From Thermoguttaceae bacterium (GTDB lineage: Bacteria; Planctomycetota; Planctomycetia; Pirellulales; Thermoguttaceae): a DNA stretch of 64,000 nt. The notes under the pieces are model-generated. The model searched no databases and was not told the DNA's origin. It saw only the letters and a program-made list of their open reading frames with translations. The stretch is taken from assembly GCA_017441605.1 (NCBI GenBank), contig JAFRXD010000058.1:1-64000 (forward strand). Reading direction: 5' to 3'. How positions within the stretch are numbered: the first letter of the stretch is position 1; every line of letters begins with the position of its first letter. The translations under genes and the position numbers were made by a program. Below, one piece after another: positions 1 through 9,049 of this stretch.

Positions 1-1
1 A

Positions 2-700
2 TCGGACGACGAGAACGCCGAAAAGACGACAGACGAGGAAGTCGCCGAAGAGGACGCGCAAGCCGCCGAAGAAGATGTTGTTGAAGAAGCCTCCGAGGAA
101 TCGGAAGACGAGAGCGCCGAAGGGACGATCGACGAAAAAGTCGCCGAAGAGGACGCGCAAGAGGCGGAAGAGGAGGATATTGAAGAAGCCTCCGAGGAAT
201 CGGAAGACGAGAGCGCAGAAGGGACGATCGACGAAGAAGTCGCCGAAGAGGACGCGCAAGCCGCCGAAGAAAAGGATATTGAAGAAGCCTCCGAGGAATC
301 GGAAGACGAGAGCGCCGAAGGGACGATCGACGAAGTAGTCGCCGAGGAAAACGCGCAAGCCGCCGAAGAAGAGGTTGTTGAAGAAGCCTTCGAGGGATCT
401 GAAGACGAGAACGCCGAAAAGACGACCGACGAAAAAGTCGCCGACGAAAACGCGCAAGAGGCGGAAGAGGCAGAAGAGGGAGTCGTTGAAGAACCCTCCG
501 TGGACGCGGACGACGAGAGCGTCGAAGAGACGACCGACGAGGAAGTCGTCGAGGAGAACGCGCAAGCCGCGGAACAAGAGGTTGTTGAAAAAGCCTCGGA
601 GAATTCGGACGACGAGAGCGTCGAAGAGACGACCGGCGAGGAAACCGTCGAAGAGGAAGTCGTTGAAGACGCCTCCGAGGACGCGAAAGACGAGAGCGTC
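2..700 (+). repeat. In-frame tandem repeats of about 99 bp (33 residues)
   Basis: Successive units can be indexed by the codon preceding TCC/TTC GAG in the motif EEASEESEDESAEGTIDE: it falls at 89, 188, 287 and 386 (exactly 99 bp apart), then 494 (108 bp), 593 (99 bp) and 671 (78 bp). The first units are nearly identical at DNA level and later ones diverge, as expected for recent expansion at one end. All spacings are multiples of three, so the reading frame is kept. Unit number is likely to vary between strains (inference). Confidence 0.9.
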
Positions 701-2131
701 GAAGAGGATAGCGCCAACGAGACTCAAGAAACGGAAAAACCGAGCGTTGAAGAAACCTCCGACGCGGTCGACAAGGACGAGAAAGCCTCGGAACCGGCGC
801 GTCCGGTTTACAGTTTCGGCGGTTTCTCGTACAGTCTCGCGAGCGCGGCCGAGGAAACGACCGCGAAGGTCGACGAACCGGAGAGCGACGCGGGGGTTAT
901 TGTCGAGTCCTCTTCCCCGCGACCGGACGACAATCCCGAAGAAGAAGTCGTAAAAACGGTCGAGGCGCCGGAACCGGAAGCCGACGCGGAAACACACACC
1001 GTCGAGGCGAGCGAGTCGACGGAAATGAGCGCCAATTCCGACGCGGACGCGCTGGAATCGGCGCGCAACGACGGAATCGAAACCGACGGCGCGCAAAGCG
1101 TTTCGGCAAGTCTGGAAGTCGGGGAGGCGCTCGCGACCAAGGCGGCCGATCTCGCCGAACAAACCCCGAGTTCCGAACCCGAGGAAGAACCGGAAGAACC
1201 GATCGTCATTATGCCCTCTTATAACGCGTACTCGATAACGCCGTCCAAACTGACGGTTCCGTCGACGCGGACGCGCGAGGAGCCTCCGAAAGAAGTCGCG
1301 GTCAAGGGCGACGCGACGAATCCCGACGCGGCAAAGATTTGTCCCACGCTCGATCGAACGGAAAAAGAGTCGCGACCGACCTTTAGTTTTGGCGCGCCGA
1401 GCTACGAATTTTCTCCGATCGCGCGTCCCAAACCCCAACCTCGCGCCCCGCAAGCGCCTCCGCGCCCCGCGGAGCGTCCGGCGACGAGCGCTTCGCAAGC
1501 TCAATTGCGACAAAACCCGCCGACGACTTCGACGCCTCCGGCAAGTCCGGCTCCGCAAGCGCGTCCTCGTCTCTCGACGCCTTCGGCGCGCCGGCAAGAA
1601 TCGCCGGGCGCTTCGGAGCGCCCCTCGTCGCAAACGCGCCCCGAGTCCGCGCTCAACCGCGGCGACGCGAAGTCCTCCGCGCCGGTTCGAAACAACGGGA
1701 CGGTCGACTCGAAGTCGGCGCGCGGCTCGAGGCTCGACGCGCCCGACGCCAAACCGGAAGAAGCGCCCTATAACGCGCCCGATCTAGTGGTTCCGCCAAA
1801 TCTCGCCGACGAGCCGTCCGCGTCCTTGGCGCCGTCTCCGGAACCGGCGAATTTCGAGCGGGTCGCCGGTAAGACGGACGATTTCTCCCTTTCCGCAGTC
1901 GCGCCGGACGCGAAGGCGAAAAGCGTTAGAAAAACGCTCCTTCCCATGCCCGACGAGTCGGTTCCTCCAAAACCTAGCGCTCCCGAGATCAAACCGAAAC
2001 AGGAACCTAAATCCAAGGTCGTCGACGAGATCGAAGACTATATCCCGGACGAGCCGAACGACGCCGAACTCGGTTTCTTCGGACGTTTCTCGAAAGCGTT
2101 AAAGAGTTTGTTCAAAAACGTCAATAAATAA
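2..2131 (+). CDS. Acidic tandem-repeat, proline-rich protein (5' end outside window)
   Basis: No family recognised. The frame is already open at the window edge, so the start lies upstream; 709 residues are visible. Residues 1 to about 260 are dominated by Glu, Asp, Ala and Val in tandem repeats. The stretch around 470-570 is rich in Pro, Ala, Arg and Ser and looks disordered. A short aromatic motif occurs twice, RPVYSFGGFSY (residue 267) and RPTFSFGAPSY (residue 458). The protein ends in a basic amphipathic stretch, LGFFGRFSKALKSLFKNVNK, very unlike its acidic body. No membrane segment is visible in the part present. Lys/Arg-rich ORFs in another forward frame are side products of the GAC/GAG-rich repeats. 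The next gene follows after 63 bp on the same strand. A scaffold or surface role is only a guess. Confidence 0.8.
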   Translation, partial: SDDENAEKTTDEEVAEEDAQAAEEDVVEEASEESEDESAEGTIDEKVAEEDAQEAEEEDIEEASEESEDESAEGTIDEEVAEEDAQAAEEKDIEEASEESEDESAEGTIDEVVAEENAQAAEEEVVEEAFEGSEDENAEKTTDEKVADENAQEAEEAEEGVVEEPSVDADDESVEETTDEEVVEENAQAAEQEVVEKASENSDDESVEETTGEETVEEEVVEDASEDAKDESVEEDSANETQETEKPSVEETSDAVDKDEKASEPARPVYSFGGFSYSLASAAEETTAKVDEPESDAGVIVESSSPRPDDNPEEEVVKTVEAPEPEADAETHTVEASESTEMSANSDADALESARNDGIETDGAQSVSASLEVGEALATKAADLAEQTPSSEPEEEPEEPIVIMPSYNAYSITPSKLTVPSTRTREEPPKEVAVKGDATNPDAAKICPTLDRTEKESRPTFSFGAPSYEFSPIARPKPQPRAPQAPPRPAERPATSASQAQLRQNPPTTSTPPASPAPQARPRLSTPSARRQESPGASERPSSQTRPESALNRGDAKSSAPVRNNGTVDSKSARGSRLDAPDAKPEEAPYNAPDLVVPPNLADEPSASLAPSPEPANFERVAGKTDDFSLSAVAPDAKAKSVRKTLLPMPDESVPPKPSAPEIKPKQEPKSKVVDEIEDYIPDEPNDAELGFFGRFSKALKSLFKNVNK

Positions 2132-2194
2132 GCGTCGTTAGACCCGTAAACCAACTCCCAATTCCCCTCCGCGCTCCGCCAGAAAAGAACGCCA

Positions 2195-5100
2195 ATGTCC
2201 CCGATAAACCAAACGATCGTCGCGACGCTTTCGATCGCTTTCCTAGCGTCGTCCTCCCTTTTGCGCGCGGGTTACCCGGACGCGTCGAACGATTTCCTCG
2301 CGCCTCCCGACTCCGCAAAGCCCGGGGTCTATTGGTTCTTTATGGACGGCAATTTGACGAAATCGGGAATGAAGGCCGACTTAGAAGCGATGAAAAAGGC
2401 GGGGTTGGGACGCGCCATCGTTATGGAGGCGGATCTCGGAGGACCTAAGGGAGACGTCCGCTATATGACGCCCGAATGGCTCGACCATTGGCGCTTCGCT
2501 TCGAACGAGGCGAAGGCGCTCGGAATCGAGCTAACGTCGAGCGTCGGACCGGGTTGGTGCGGAGCCGGAGGTCCGTGGATTTCCCCGGAAAAATCGATGC
2601 AGCACCTTCGCGCCTCGTTCGCGAAGTTCGAGGGGGGCAAAGAAATAGACGCGACGCTCTCGGTCCCCGAACCGCGCGATCCCTACTTCGGTCGCGGCTC
2701 GCTCGGTCCCTGCGAAGAGGCGTGGCGAACCTTTTATCGCGACGTCGCCGTTCTCGCCTATCCGGCGCCAAAAGAGGATCGAAAGTTGCCCGACTGGGAG
2801 GAGAAAGCGCTCTTCTTTCGCCCGCCCTATTCTTCCGTTCCCGGGGTCAAACCGTATTTGCCAACTTGCGCGGACGATCCAAGCGTCGTTGAAGCGCTCT
2901 CCAATTCGATCGTTCCGTTCGACTCGATCGTCGACGTAACGGACCGCATGGACGCGTCGGGGCGCTTTCGCTGGAACGCGCCCGAGGGAGACTGGATCGT
3001 GGTTCGCCTAGGTCGTAGAATCACCGGGCAGACGACGCGCCCCGCCCCCGAAGCCGCGCTGGGACTCGAAAGCGACAAATTCGAGTCGACGGGAATCGAC
3101 GAGCATTTCGCGAATTTCAATTCCAAACTCTATTCTTCGACCAATTTTACGACCCTTCACCACGACAGTTGGGAAATGAGCTCGCAAAACTGGTCGGAAC
3201 ATTTTCGCGACCTGTTTCGCGCCAAACGCGGTTACGACCCCCTCCCCTGGACCCCGGCGATGTTCGGCGTCCCCGTCGGGAGCGTCGAAAAGACCGAGCG
3301 ATTTCTTTGGGATTTGCGTCGAACGGCGCAAGAGTTGGTTTACGAGAACAACGTCGAGCGCATGAAGAAGCTCGGAGCGGAATACGGCCTCAACTTCTCG
3401 ACCGAAGCGTACGACCTCAATCCGGCGGGGGATCTCTATCTGTTCCGCGCGGCGGACGTTCCGATGTGCGAATTTTGGGCGAAGGGATACGGTTTCGAGA
3501 CGACGTTCAGCGTGATCGAGGCGGTTTCGAGCGCGCGAACGACGGGGCGCTCGATCGTGGGCGCGGAATCGTTCACCACCGCGGACGACCGCTGGCGGCA
3601 ACATCCCGGTCTCATGAAGCGGCAGCTCGACTGGGCCCTTTGCGCGGGGGTTAACCGCCTAATGTTCCACCGGATGTGCGCTCAGCCCGGGGACGACGCG
3701 CCCGGCTTTTCGCTCGGACCGCACGGAACCCACTTTGATCGAACGCAAACGTGGTTTCCATTGGTCGGGGATTTCTGCGAGTTCGTCGCGCGAGCCCAGG
3801 CGGTCTTGCAACGCGGAATTTCTTCCGGGGACGTTCTTTACCTTGATCGCGAGGGAGCCCCGCAAGTGTTCGTCGCGCCTTCGTCGGCGTTTTTACCCGG
3901 CGAATTTAAAGACCGGCGAGAATATTGCTTCGACGCCTGCTGTCCGCAAGTCCTTATCGATTCGGCAAAGGGCGAGAACGGCAAAATCGTCTTCCCCGGC
4001 GGCGCGACTTACTCGCTGCTGGTTCTCCCGCGCTCGTCGGAAATAACGGTCGAACTCGCGAAAAAATTGCGCGAGCTGAAAGAGGCGGGCGTTCCCATAA
4101 TCGGCGAGCCGCCAAAACGAACCCCGACGCTCGTCGACTTCCCCAACGCCGACGAGGAAGTTCGCAAAATCGTCGCGGAGATTTGGTCGGGCGAAAACGC
4201 GCCGAGCGCCCCGGGCGACGTCGAGCGCGCGAGTCGGCTCGATCGACGCGCGATTAAAAGCGCCAAGTGGATCTGGGCGTCCTCCGATTACAACGCTCAA
4301 CCCAATGAGCGCCGCGTCTTTACGAAAACGTTCGAGCTACCGTCCGACGAGGACGTTAAAGACGCGTTCGTCGTCGCGACCGCCGACAACGTTTACGCGT
4401 TGAAAATCAACGGGGTCAAAACGGCGGTCGGCAATAATTTCCACGTTCCCGACGTCGCGATCGTTCCCGAAGGCGCGTTAAAGCCCGGGAAAAATATCGT
4501 TTCACTCGAAGTTCTCAACGAGGGTTCCGCCCCGAACCCGGCGGGCGCGATCGTCTGTCTCCGTTTGAACGACTCGCTTCAAATCGTTTCCGACGCCTCG
4601 TGGAAAAACGAGGACGGTTCGAGCGTCGCCGAACTCGGCGCTTGCGATATGGCGCCTTGGAAGACGGACGTCGATCGAACCGAGGTCGACTCGGACGCGA
4701 CCTACCCCGACTGGAGCGTCGTTCAGAAGAAGTTGCGAGAATTGAAGATCGCGCCGGAGTTCGAGTCGACGGGAGACGTTCGTTGGATCCGTCGAATCGA
4801 CGGGGATCTCGATCTGTTCTACGTCGGGGAGCGACGCGACGAACCGCAAACGACCGAGTGCGTTTTCCGCGTCGCGAACAAAGCGGTCGAGCTCTGGGAT
4901 CCCATGACGGGGCGTCGGTATCGAGTCGACGACGCGCGCGAGGAATCGGGGCGAACGATCGTTCCGATTCGCTTCGAACCGTCGCAAAGTTTCTTCGTCG
5001 TCTTTCGTCCGAAGGAAGAAGTCGCGTCCGCTCAACTCCAACTCCCGCCGTCGTCGGAGTTTTTAGCGCCCAAGCGCTCGGAAACGGTCGTCGATCTCTC

Positions 5101-5620
5101 CGAGGACTGGACCGTTTCGTTCGACCAAAACGCGCCGACCAATAGAGACTTCGCGGAAGGAGCGCCCAAAACCGTTTCGTTCGATCTTTTGACCGACTGG
5201 TCGAAAAGCGCCGACCCCTATCTTCGCTATTATTCCGGAATTGGAGTCTACCAAAAAACGTTCGATCTCCCCTCCCCGCTAGATCCGAACGAGCGACTCG
5301 CTCTTGAATTCGACGACGTCCAAGTAATGGCGCGAGTCGAGCTGAACGGTCGAGTCTTGGGAACGATGTGGCAAAGGCCTTGGCGAATCGAGATTCCGAG
5401 CGAAGTCTTGGCCGAAAAAGGGAATCGACTCGAAATCTCGGTCGCGAATCTGTGGTGCAATCGATTGATCGGGGACGCGAGTCGCCCGAGCGAAGAGCGC
5501 TTTACGAGAACCTCGAATCCCATGTGGGGACCCGGCGACGAGCAGTTGCTCCCTTCGGGACTTATCGGTAAAGCGAGACTCGTTCGCCGCGTTTCAAACC
5601 CAAACGGCGAAAGCGATTAA
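2195..5620 (+). CDS. Secreted glycoside hydrolase, GH106-type (alpha-L-rhamnosidase-like)
   Basis: Predicted to release terminal alpha-L-rhamnose from plant or algal glycans outside the cytoplasm. A signal peptide covers about residues 1-26. The family-typical opening follows at 37-60 (PPDSAKPGVYWFFMDGN, then LTKSGMKADLEAMKKAGLG), with a later SSVGPGWCGAGGPWISPE stretch that matches the conserved first part of the GH106 barrel. Two jelly-roll sugar-binding regions are recognisable near 690-790 and 1010-1095, the latter with a GH2-like FELNGRVLG-type strand (here VELNGRVLGTMWQRPWRIEI). Length 1141 residues fits the family. The ATG at 2195 is chosen because the signal peptide starts there, although the ribosome site is weak. 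It sits 63 bp after the acidic-repeat gene and 36 bp before the peptidase gene. Exact linkage specificity cannot be read. Confidence 0.85.
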   Translation: MSPINQTIVATLSIAFLASSSLLRAGYPDASNDFLAPPDSAKPGVYWFFMDGNLTKSGMKADLEAMKKAGLGRAIVMEADLGGPKGDVRYMTPEWLDHWRFASNEAKALGIELTSSVGPGWCGAGGPWISPEKSMQHLRASFAKFEGGKEIDATLSVPEPRDPYFGRGSLGPCEEAWRTFYRDVAVLAYPAPKEDRKLPDWEEKALFFRPPYSSVPGVKPYLPTCADDPSVVEALSNSIVPFDSIVDVTDRMDASGRFRWNAPEGDWIVVRLGRRITGQTTRPAPEAALGLESDKFESTGIDEHFANFNSKLYSSTNFTTLHHDSWEMSSQNWSEHFRDLFRAKRGYDPLPWTPAMFGVPVGSVEKTERFLWDLRRTAQELVYENNVERMKKLGAEYGLNFSTEAYDLNPAGDLYLFRAADVPMCEFWAKGYGFETTFSVIEAVSSARTTGRSIVGAESFTTADDRWRQHPGLMKRQLDWALCAGVNRLMFHRMCAQPGDDAPGFSLGPHGTHFDRTQTWFPLVGDFCEFVARAQAVLQRGISSGDVLYLDREGAPQVFVAPSSAFLPGEFKDRREYCFDACCPQVLIDSAKGENGKIVFPGGATYSLLVLPRSSEITVELAKKLRELKEAGVPIIGEPPKRTPTLVDFPNADEEVRKIVAEIWSGENAPSAPGDVERASRLDRRAIKSAKWIWASSDYNAQPNERRVFTKTFELPSDEDVKDAFVVATADNVYALKINGVKTAVGNNFHVPDVAIVPEGALKPGKNIVSLEVLNEGSAPNPAGAIVCLRLNDSLQIVSDASWKNEDGSSVAELGACDMAPWKTDVDRTEVDSDATYPDWSVVQKKLRELKIAPEFESTGDVRWIRRIDGDLDLFYVGERRDEPQTTECVFRVANKAVELWDPMTGRRYRVDDAREESGRTIVPIRFEPSQSFFVVFRPKEEVASAQLQLPPSSEFLAPKRSETVVDLSEDWTVSFDQNAPTNRDFAEGAPKTVSFDLLTDWSKSADPYLRYYSGIGVYQKTFDLPSPLDPNERLALEFDDVQVMARVELNGRVLGTMWQRPWRIEIPSEVLAEKGNRLEISVANLWCNRLIGDASRPSEERFTRTSNPMWGPGDEQLLPSGLIGKARLVRRVSNPNGESD

Positions 5621-5656
5621 TTAGCGGCGGGGCAAATTAAAACGGGACGAAGAAAA

Positions 5657-6949
5657 ATGAAAACGCAAAGAAAGACGGGCGACCTCGCGAAGCGAGAACG
5701 GACGAGCGCGCGCCCCGAGCGACCGTTGAGATTCGAGGCGCTCGAACCGCGCTTGGCCCTCGACGGATCGACCGGCGCGACCGATCTCGCGGTCGAGCCG
5801 TCCTTTCTGATCGAAAAGGAGTCGCTGCTCGACGGGTCCGCGATCGCGCTCGACGTCCAAGCGTATTCGAGAAACCCCGTCGCGACTTGGCGCGTCGACT
5901 GGGGGGACGGATCGACGACCGAAACGAACGCGCTCGGCGACTCCGCGTCGTTCTATCACTGCTTCCCCGACTCGTCCTCCGACGCGACGTACTTGGTGAC
6001 CCTAACGACCGTCGATTCCGAAGGCGAAGCGAGCGAGGAACCCTACGAGCTCGCGACGATCGACGTCCCGGCGACTCTTCAAAATCTCAACTTCCAAACC
6101 GACGTTTTTTACGACGCGGAAAAGGGGAACTACGCCCAATCGAAGCTCTGCTGGGCGGCGGGCGCGGCGAACGCCCTAGTCTATTCCGGCTGGGCGGACT
6201 CGACGATAACCGTCGACCAGGGAGGAACTTCCGTTTCTTTCGACGACGAGGACGACGTTTACGAGTATTTTGTCGCAAACTTCGACAACACGGGCAGTTC
6301 GGCTCTGTACGCTTTTGAATGGTTCATTACGGGGGACTACGATCCAATGGGAGTCTCCGGCTGGGCGGAACCGACGAGCGGGTCCGGCGGTTTTTACGCG
6401 AGCGCCGACATTGACAACTATCTTTCGTTCGTCCATTACTATTCGTATCGAACGAACAAGACCCCCGAGGCGGTTCTGCCGACGGTCGCGACCTATTTGC
6501 GAGACGGCTCTGGCGTTTGCGTCTCGTTGGCGTTCTATTCGGGGAACGTTCCCGGCTCGACCGTAACGCTCGCGCACACGGTAACGCTATGGGGTTACGA
6601 GCGCGATCTAACTTACGATCCGAGCGATCCCAGATCCTATGCCGCCATTATCGTTAGCGATTCCGACAACGACGCCTACAAGGGCAGAAACGCGCCCAAT
6701 ACGACGGCGACGGTCCGCATTGAGTGGAGTTCGACTTATAACCGTTATCAGCTCGTCGATTATCGCTCCGGCAAGTGCTGGCTGGAAGAGTGCATTGTCG
6801 TCGAGCCAAAATCGTCCGTTTTGCCAAGCGCCGCCGTCCTCGACCCCAACGCGATCGACGCCGCTTTTGAAGAGGCGCGCGGCGACGCGTCCGCGCTTTT
6901 AGCGGAACTCGACGAGGACGATCTTTGGTGGACCGAGCGACCTAAATAG
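5657..6949 (+). CDS. Exported papain-like cysteine peptidase, IdeS/Mac-like, with planctomycete LEPR motif
   Basis: 430 residues. The N-terminus holds the planctomycete surface/export signature LRFEALEPRLALDG (residues 24-37). A PKD-like strand region (about 45-135, VDWGDGSTTETNA) precedes the catalytic part. The motif KLCWAAGAANALVYSGW places the nucleophile at Cys165, and LAHTVTLWGYERD with AIIVSDSDND gives His307 and Asp335, the pattern of the IdeS/Mac branch of the papain fold. Best-known members cleave host immunoglobulin, but environmental relatives have unknown substrates, so no immune role is claimed. Start ATG 5657 keeps the motif close to the N-terminus, and purine-rich GGGACGAAGAAAA lies upstream. 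No dockerin or C-terminal anchor is visible. Confidence 0.75.
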   Translation: MKTQRKTGDLAKRERTSARPERPLRFEALEPRLALDGSTGATDLAVEPSFLIEKESLLDGSAIALDVQAYSRNPVATWRVDWGDGSTTETNALGDSASFYHCFPDSSSDATYLVTLTTVDSEGEASEEPYELATIDVPATLQNLNFQTDVFYDAEKGNYAQSKLCWAAGAANALVYSGWADSTITVDQGGTSVSFDDEDDVYEYFVANFDNTGSSALYAFEWFITGDYDPMGVSGWAEPTSGSGGFYASADIDNYLSFVHYYSYRTNKTPEAVLPTVATYLRDGSGVCVSLAFYSGNVPGSTVTLAHTVTLWGYERDLTYDPSDPRSYAAIIVSDSDNDAYKGRNAPNTTATVRIEWSSTYNRYQLVDYRSGKCWLEECIVVEPKSSVLPSAAVLDPNAIDAAFEEARGDASALLAELDEDDLWWTERPK

Positions 6950-7220
6950 CCAACGAATAACGTCGATCGGGCCTCGGGAACGGTTTGCCCCATTTGTTCT
7001 CTAAATCCGCGTTGTTGCCGCGACGGACGACGTAACGAAGCTCTTCAACGCCTAGGTCTTCGAGGGCGCGAGAAATCAAATCCGCCCGTATCCGGATCAA
7101 GACGATATGGAATACGTGTTTAGAGACACATATTCTTGGGCGCACGCGAAGCGAATAGAACCCTATGCGGGAATAGAACCTTGCAACTTGAGCACCAGCT
7201 ACGAATTTGGAGGTTAGAAT
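6950..7220. other. Gene-free stretch, GC-rich to AT-rich transition
   Basis: No complete gene is supported. Between the peptidase stop and the end of the oppositely oriented AT-rich gene the base composition falls sharply after about 7100. On the minus strand 6942-7145 one frame encodes protein-like text (RADLISRALEDLGVEELRYV) without a convincing start or ribosome site; it may be a remnant of a lost gene or chance. No terminator hairpin or tRNA was seen. Confidence 0.4.
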
Positions 7221-7748
7221 CTAAATACCAAAGATTCTTTTTTTTGTTCTGAAGTACAACTCCACAAGGTATGACAGTTCTGGTTCGTCGATCAACATCA
7301 TACCAATGGGGTCGAGAAAAAACATACAGTCCGAAGTTTCTATCCATCTCAACTCCACTAAGAAATCTTTTTCTTTACTAATCCCTTTTACTTTTTCTAA
7401 ATCTTTATTTAACAAGAATAATATTGTTCTTACAAACTCTTCTAACGCCATTCTCTTCAGTGTGTCGACCTCCGAAGATAGATTACTCAAAAATTTCTTT
7501 CTGGCTTCACCGTATATATCAACTATATCATGAATATTTTGGATGTATTCTGGATCTGGAACCTTTTCCCAAAAATCAGATTCACATTCTCTTAAAACGA
7601 GAATATGACCTTTTTCTTCCGATCCTAGATTCTTTTGTTGCCAATAAACTTTAAACTCTCGAAATTCAACGTCAACAAGACTTATCACATATTCCGCAAA
7701 CTCTTCCAACGACATACGATTCAGAGTGTCGACATTTGGAAAATCCAT
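7221..7748 (-). CDS. Unknown protein with two tandem copies of an ~85-residue domain, AT-rich
   Basis: 175 residues, no family recognised. It consists of two related halves: VDTLNRMSLEEFAEYVISLV at residue 6 and VDTLKRMALEEFVRTILFLL at about residue 93, each followed by a charged strand/helix region. The duplication is also visible in DNA at about 7434-7470 and 7700-7736. The start is firm: AAAGGAGT lies 6-7 bases before ATG at 7748. There is no signal peptide or membrane segment, so it is cytosolic. Its A+T content is far above that of neighbouring genes, pointing to recent acquisition. Small duplicated AT-rich orphans of this kind are often immunity proteins of toxin systems, but no toxin gene adjoins it. 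It could equally be an unrelated orphan. Confidence 0.7.
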   Translation of the reverse strand: MDFPNVDTLNRMSLEEFAEYVISLVDVEFREFKVYWQQKNLGSEEKGHILVLRECESDFWEKVPDPEYIQNIHDIVDIYGEARKKFLSNLSSEVDTLKRMALEEFVRTILFLLNKDLEKVKGISKEKDFLVELRWIETSDCMFFLDPIGMMLIDEPELSYLVELYFRTKKRIFGI

Positions 7749-8002
7749 AATTGACTCCTTTCAATAAGCCAGTGGCGGAGCTGCGAGCGTGGAACCAGAC
7801 TTCGCGCCCAAGTTCTACTGAAAACGGGGGTGCGTTTACAGAGTCTAAAAGAAGAATTCTATTTAGGGCAATCCAAGATTCGATCGCGAACTTTTAACGG
7901 GTCTTAATCGATAGTAAAATTTATCCCAAATCCATTCTCCCTCATCCCCAAAAAAGCGCGCGCGAACGAGAAAAACCGCCGCTCCGCGCGCGCCAAGCAT
8001 TA
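7749..8002. other. Short gene-free stretch between AT-rich gene and oxidoreductase
   Basis: 254 bp without a supportable gene, RNA or clear hairpin. It is AT-rich around 7850-7950 and must hold the promoter of the minus-strand gene ending at 7221, but no convincing -35/-10 pair was found. The oxidoreductase gene ends at 8003 with no recognisable terminator. Confidence 0.4.
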
Positions 8003-9049
8003 TTATTTCCCCAACTTAACGACCGCTCCGGTTTTGGCGGACTCGTAAACGGCGCAAATCGTCTCGACGCTCTTGCGCCCCTCGCGCCCGTCGATCAAGG
8101 GCTTGGTTCCCGTTTCGATCGCTTCGAGCACGTTCTTGAACTGTTTGGCGTGGGCTTGGTGTCCGATCGCGGCGGGATCGGCGGCGCCCCCTCCTCCGGA
8201 GAGGCGATTCGCCATCGACTCGCGAATCGCGGCGTCCTCGTCGAGCGATTCGGCGAAGTCCCATTTGATAATGTCCTCTTCCTCGATGACGGCGGACCCT
8301 TTGTCCCCGTGGATCTCGATTCGCTTGAGGTAGCCGGGATACGCGGCGGTGGTCGCCTCCAGGAGTCCCAGCGCGCCGCTCTTAAATCGCAAGGAGGCGA
8401 CGCAAACGTCCTCGACCTCGATGTTTTTGTGCGCGACGAGCCCGGTGAGCGCGACGACCTCTTCGACGTCCCCCATAAGCCACAGCAACAGATCGACGCT
8501 GTGGATCGCTTGGTTCATCAAGGCCCCGCCGCCGTCCAATTTCCACGTCCCGCGCCACGCGCCCCCGTCGTAGTACTCTTGCGTTCGATACCACTTCACG
8601 ATCGCGTCCCCGAGCGTTTTCTTGCCGAAACGCCCCGCCTCGATCGCTTTTTTCATCTGTTGGCTGGACTGGTGAAAACGACTGGGAAAAACGGTCGAAA
8701 GGGTAACCCCCGCCTTGTCGCAAGCGTCGATAATTCGATCGCAGCGCTCGACGTCGACTTCCAGCGGTTTCTCGACGATTACGTGCTTCCCGGCGCGCGC
8801 GGCGGCGACGGCGGGCTCCAAGTGCGCCCCGCTCGGGGTTCCGATCGTAACGATCTGGATCTCGGGATCCGCGAGAAAAGCCTCGAAGTCCTCGTAAGCC
8901 TTGCAACCGAACTCCGACGCCACTTTGCTAGCCGCCGCCGGGATTTGGTCGTAGCACGCGACCAGTTCCGCGCCGATTTCGCGTATCGCGCGCGCGTGGA
9001 ATCTCGAGATCATTCCGCAACCGATAATGCCGAATTTATTAACCTTCAT
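8003..9049 (-). CDS. Gfo/Idh/MocA-family NAD(P)-dependent oxidoreductase
   Basis: 348 residues, normal length. The N-terminal Rossmann fold begins at once with KFGIIGCGMISRFHARAI (GxGxxx nucleotide loop), followed by TIGTPSGAH and the family hallmark KHVIVEKPLEVD (Glu-Lys-Pro, the lysine being catalytic). The C-terminal half has the typical GGALMNQAIHSVDLLLWLMG segment. Members oxidise or epimerise sugars, inositols and related polyols in the cytoplasm; the substrate cannot be deduced. No signal peptide is present, unlike many planctomycete paralogues. It stands alone on the minus strand, divergent from the gene at 9294, with its own promoter at 9126-9154. Confidence 0.93.
   Translation of the reverse strand: MKVNKFGIIGCGMISRFHARAIREIGAELVACYDQIPAAASKVASEFGCKAYEDFEAFLADPEIQIVTIGTPSGAHLEPAVAAARAGKHVIVEKPLEVDVERCDRIIDACDKAGVTLSTVFPSRFHQSSQQMKKAIEAGRFGKKTLGDAIVKWYRTQEYYDGGAWRGTWKLDGGGALMNQAIHSVDLLLWLMGDVEEVVALTGLVAHKNIEVEDVCVASLRFKSGALGLLEATTAAYPGYLKRIEIHGDKGSAVIEEEDIIKWDFAESLDEDAAIRESMANRLSGGGGAADPAAIGHQAHAKQFKNVLEAIETGTKPLIDGREGRKSVETICAVYESAKTGAVVKLGK

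Noticed and set aside
2-700. Regular repeats as a CRISPR array
   Set aside because: Units are contiguous coding repeats without unique spacers and do not fall in the CRISPR size pattern.
75-953. Two Lys/Arg-rich forward ORFs (75-338, 375-953)
   Set aside because: They lie in another frame of the acidic repeat; their basic composition mirrors GAG/GAC codons shifted by one. No ribosome site.
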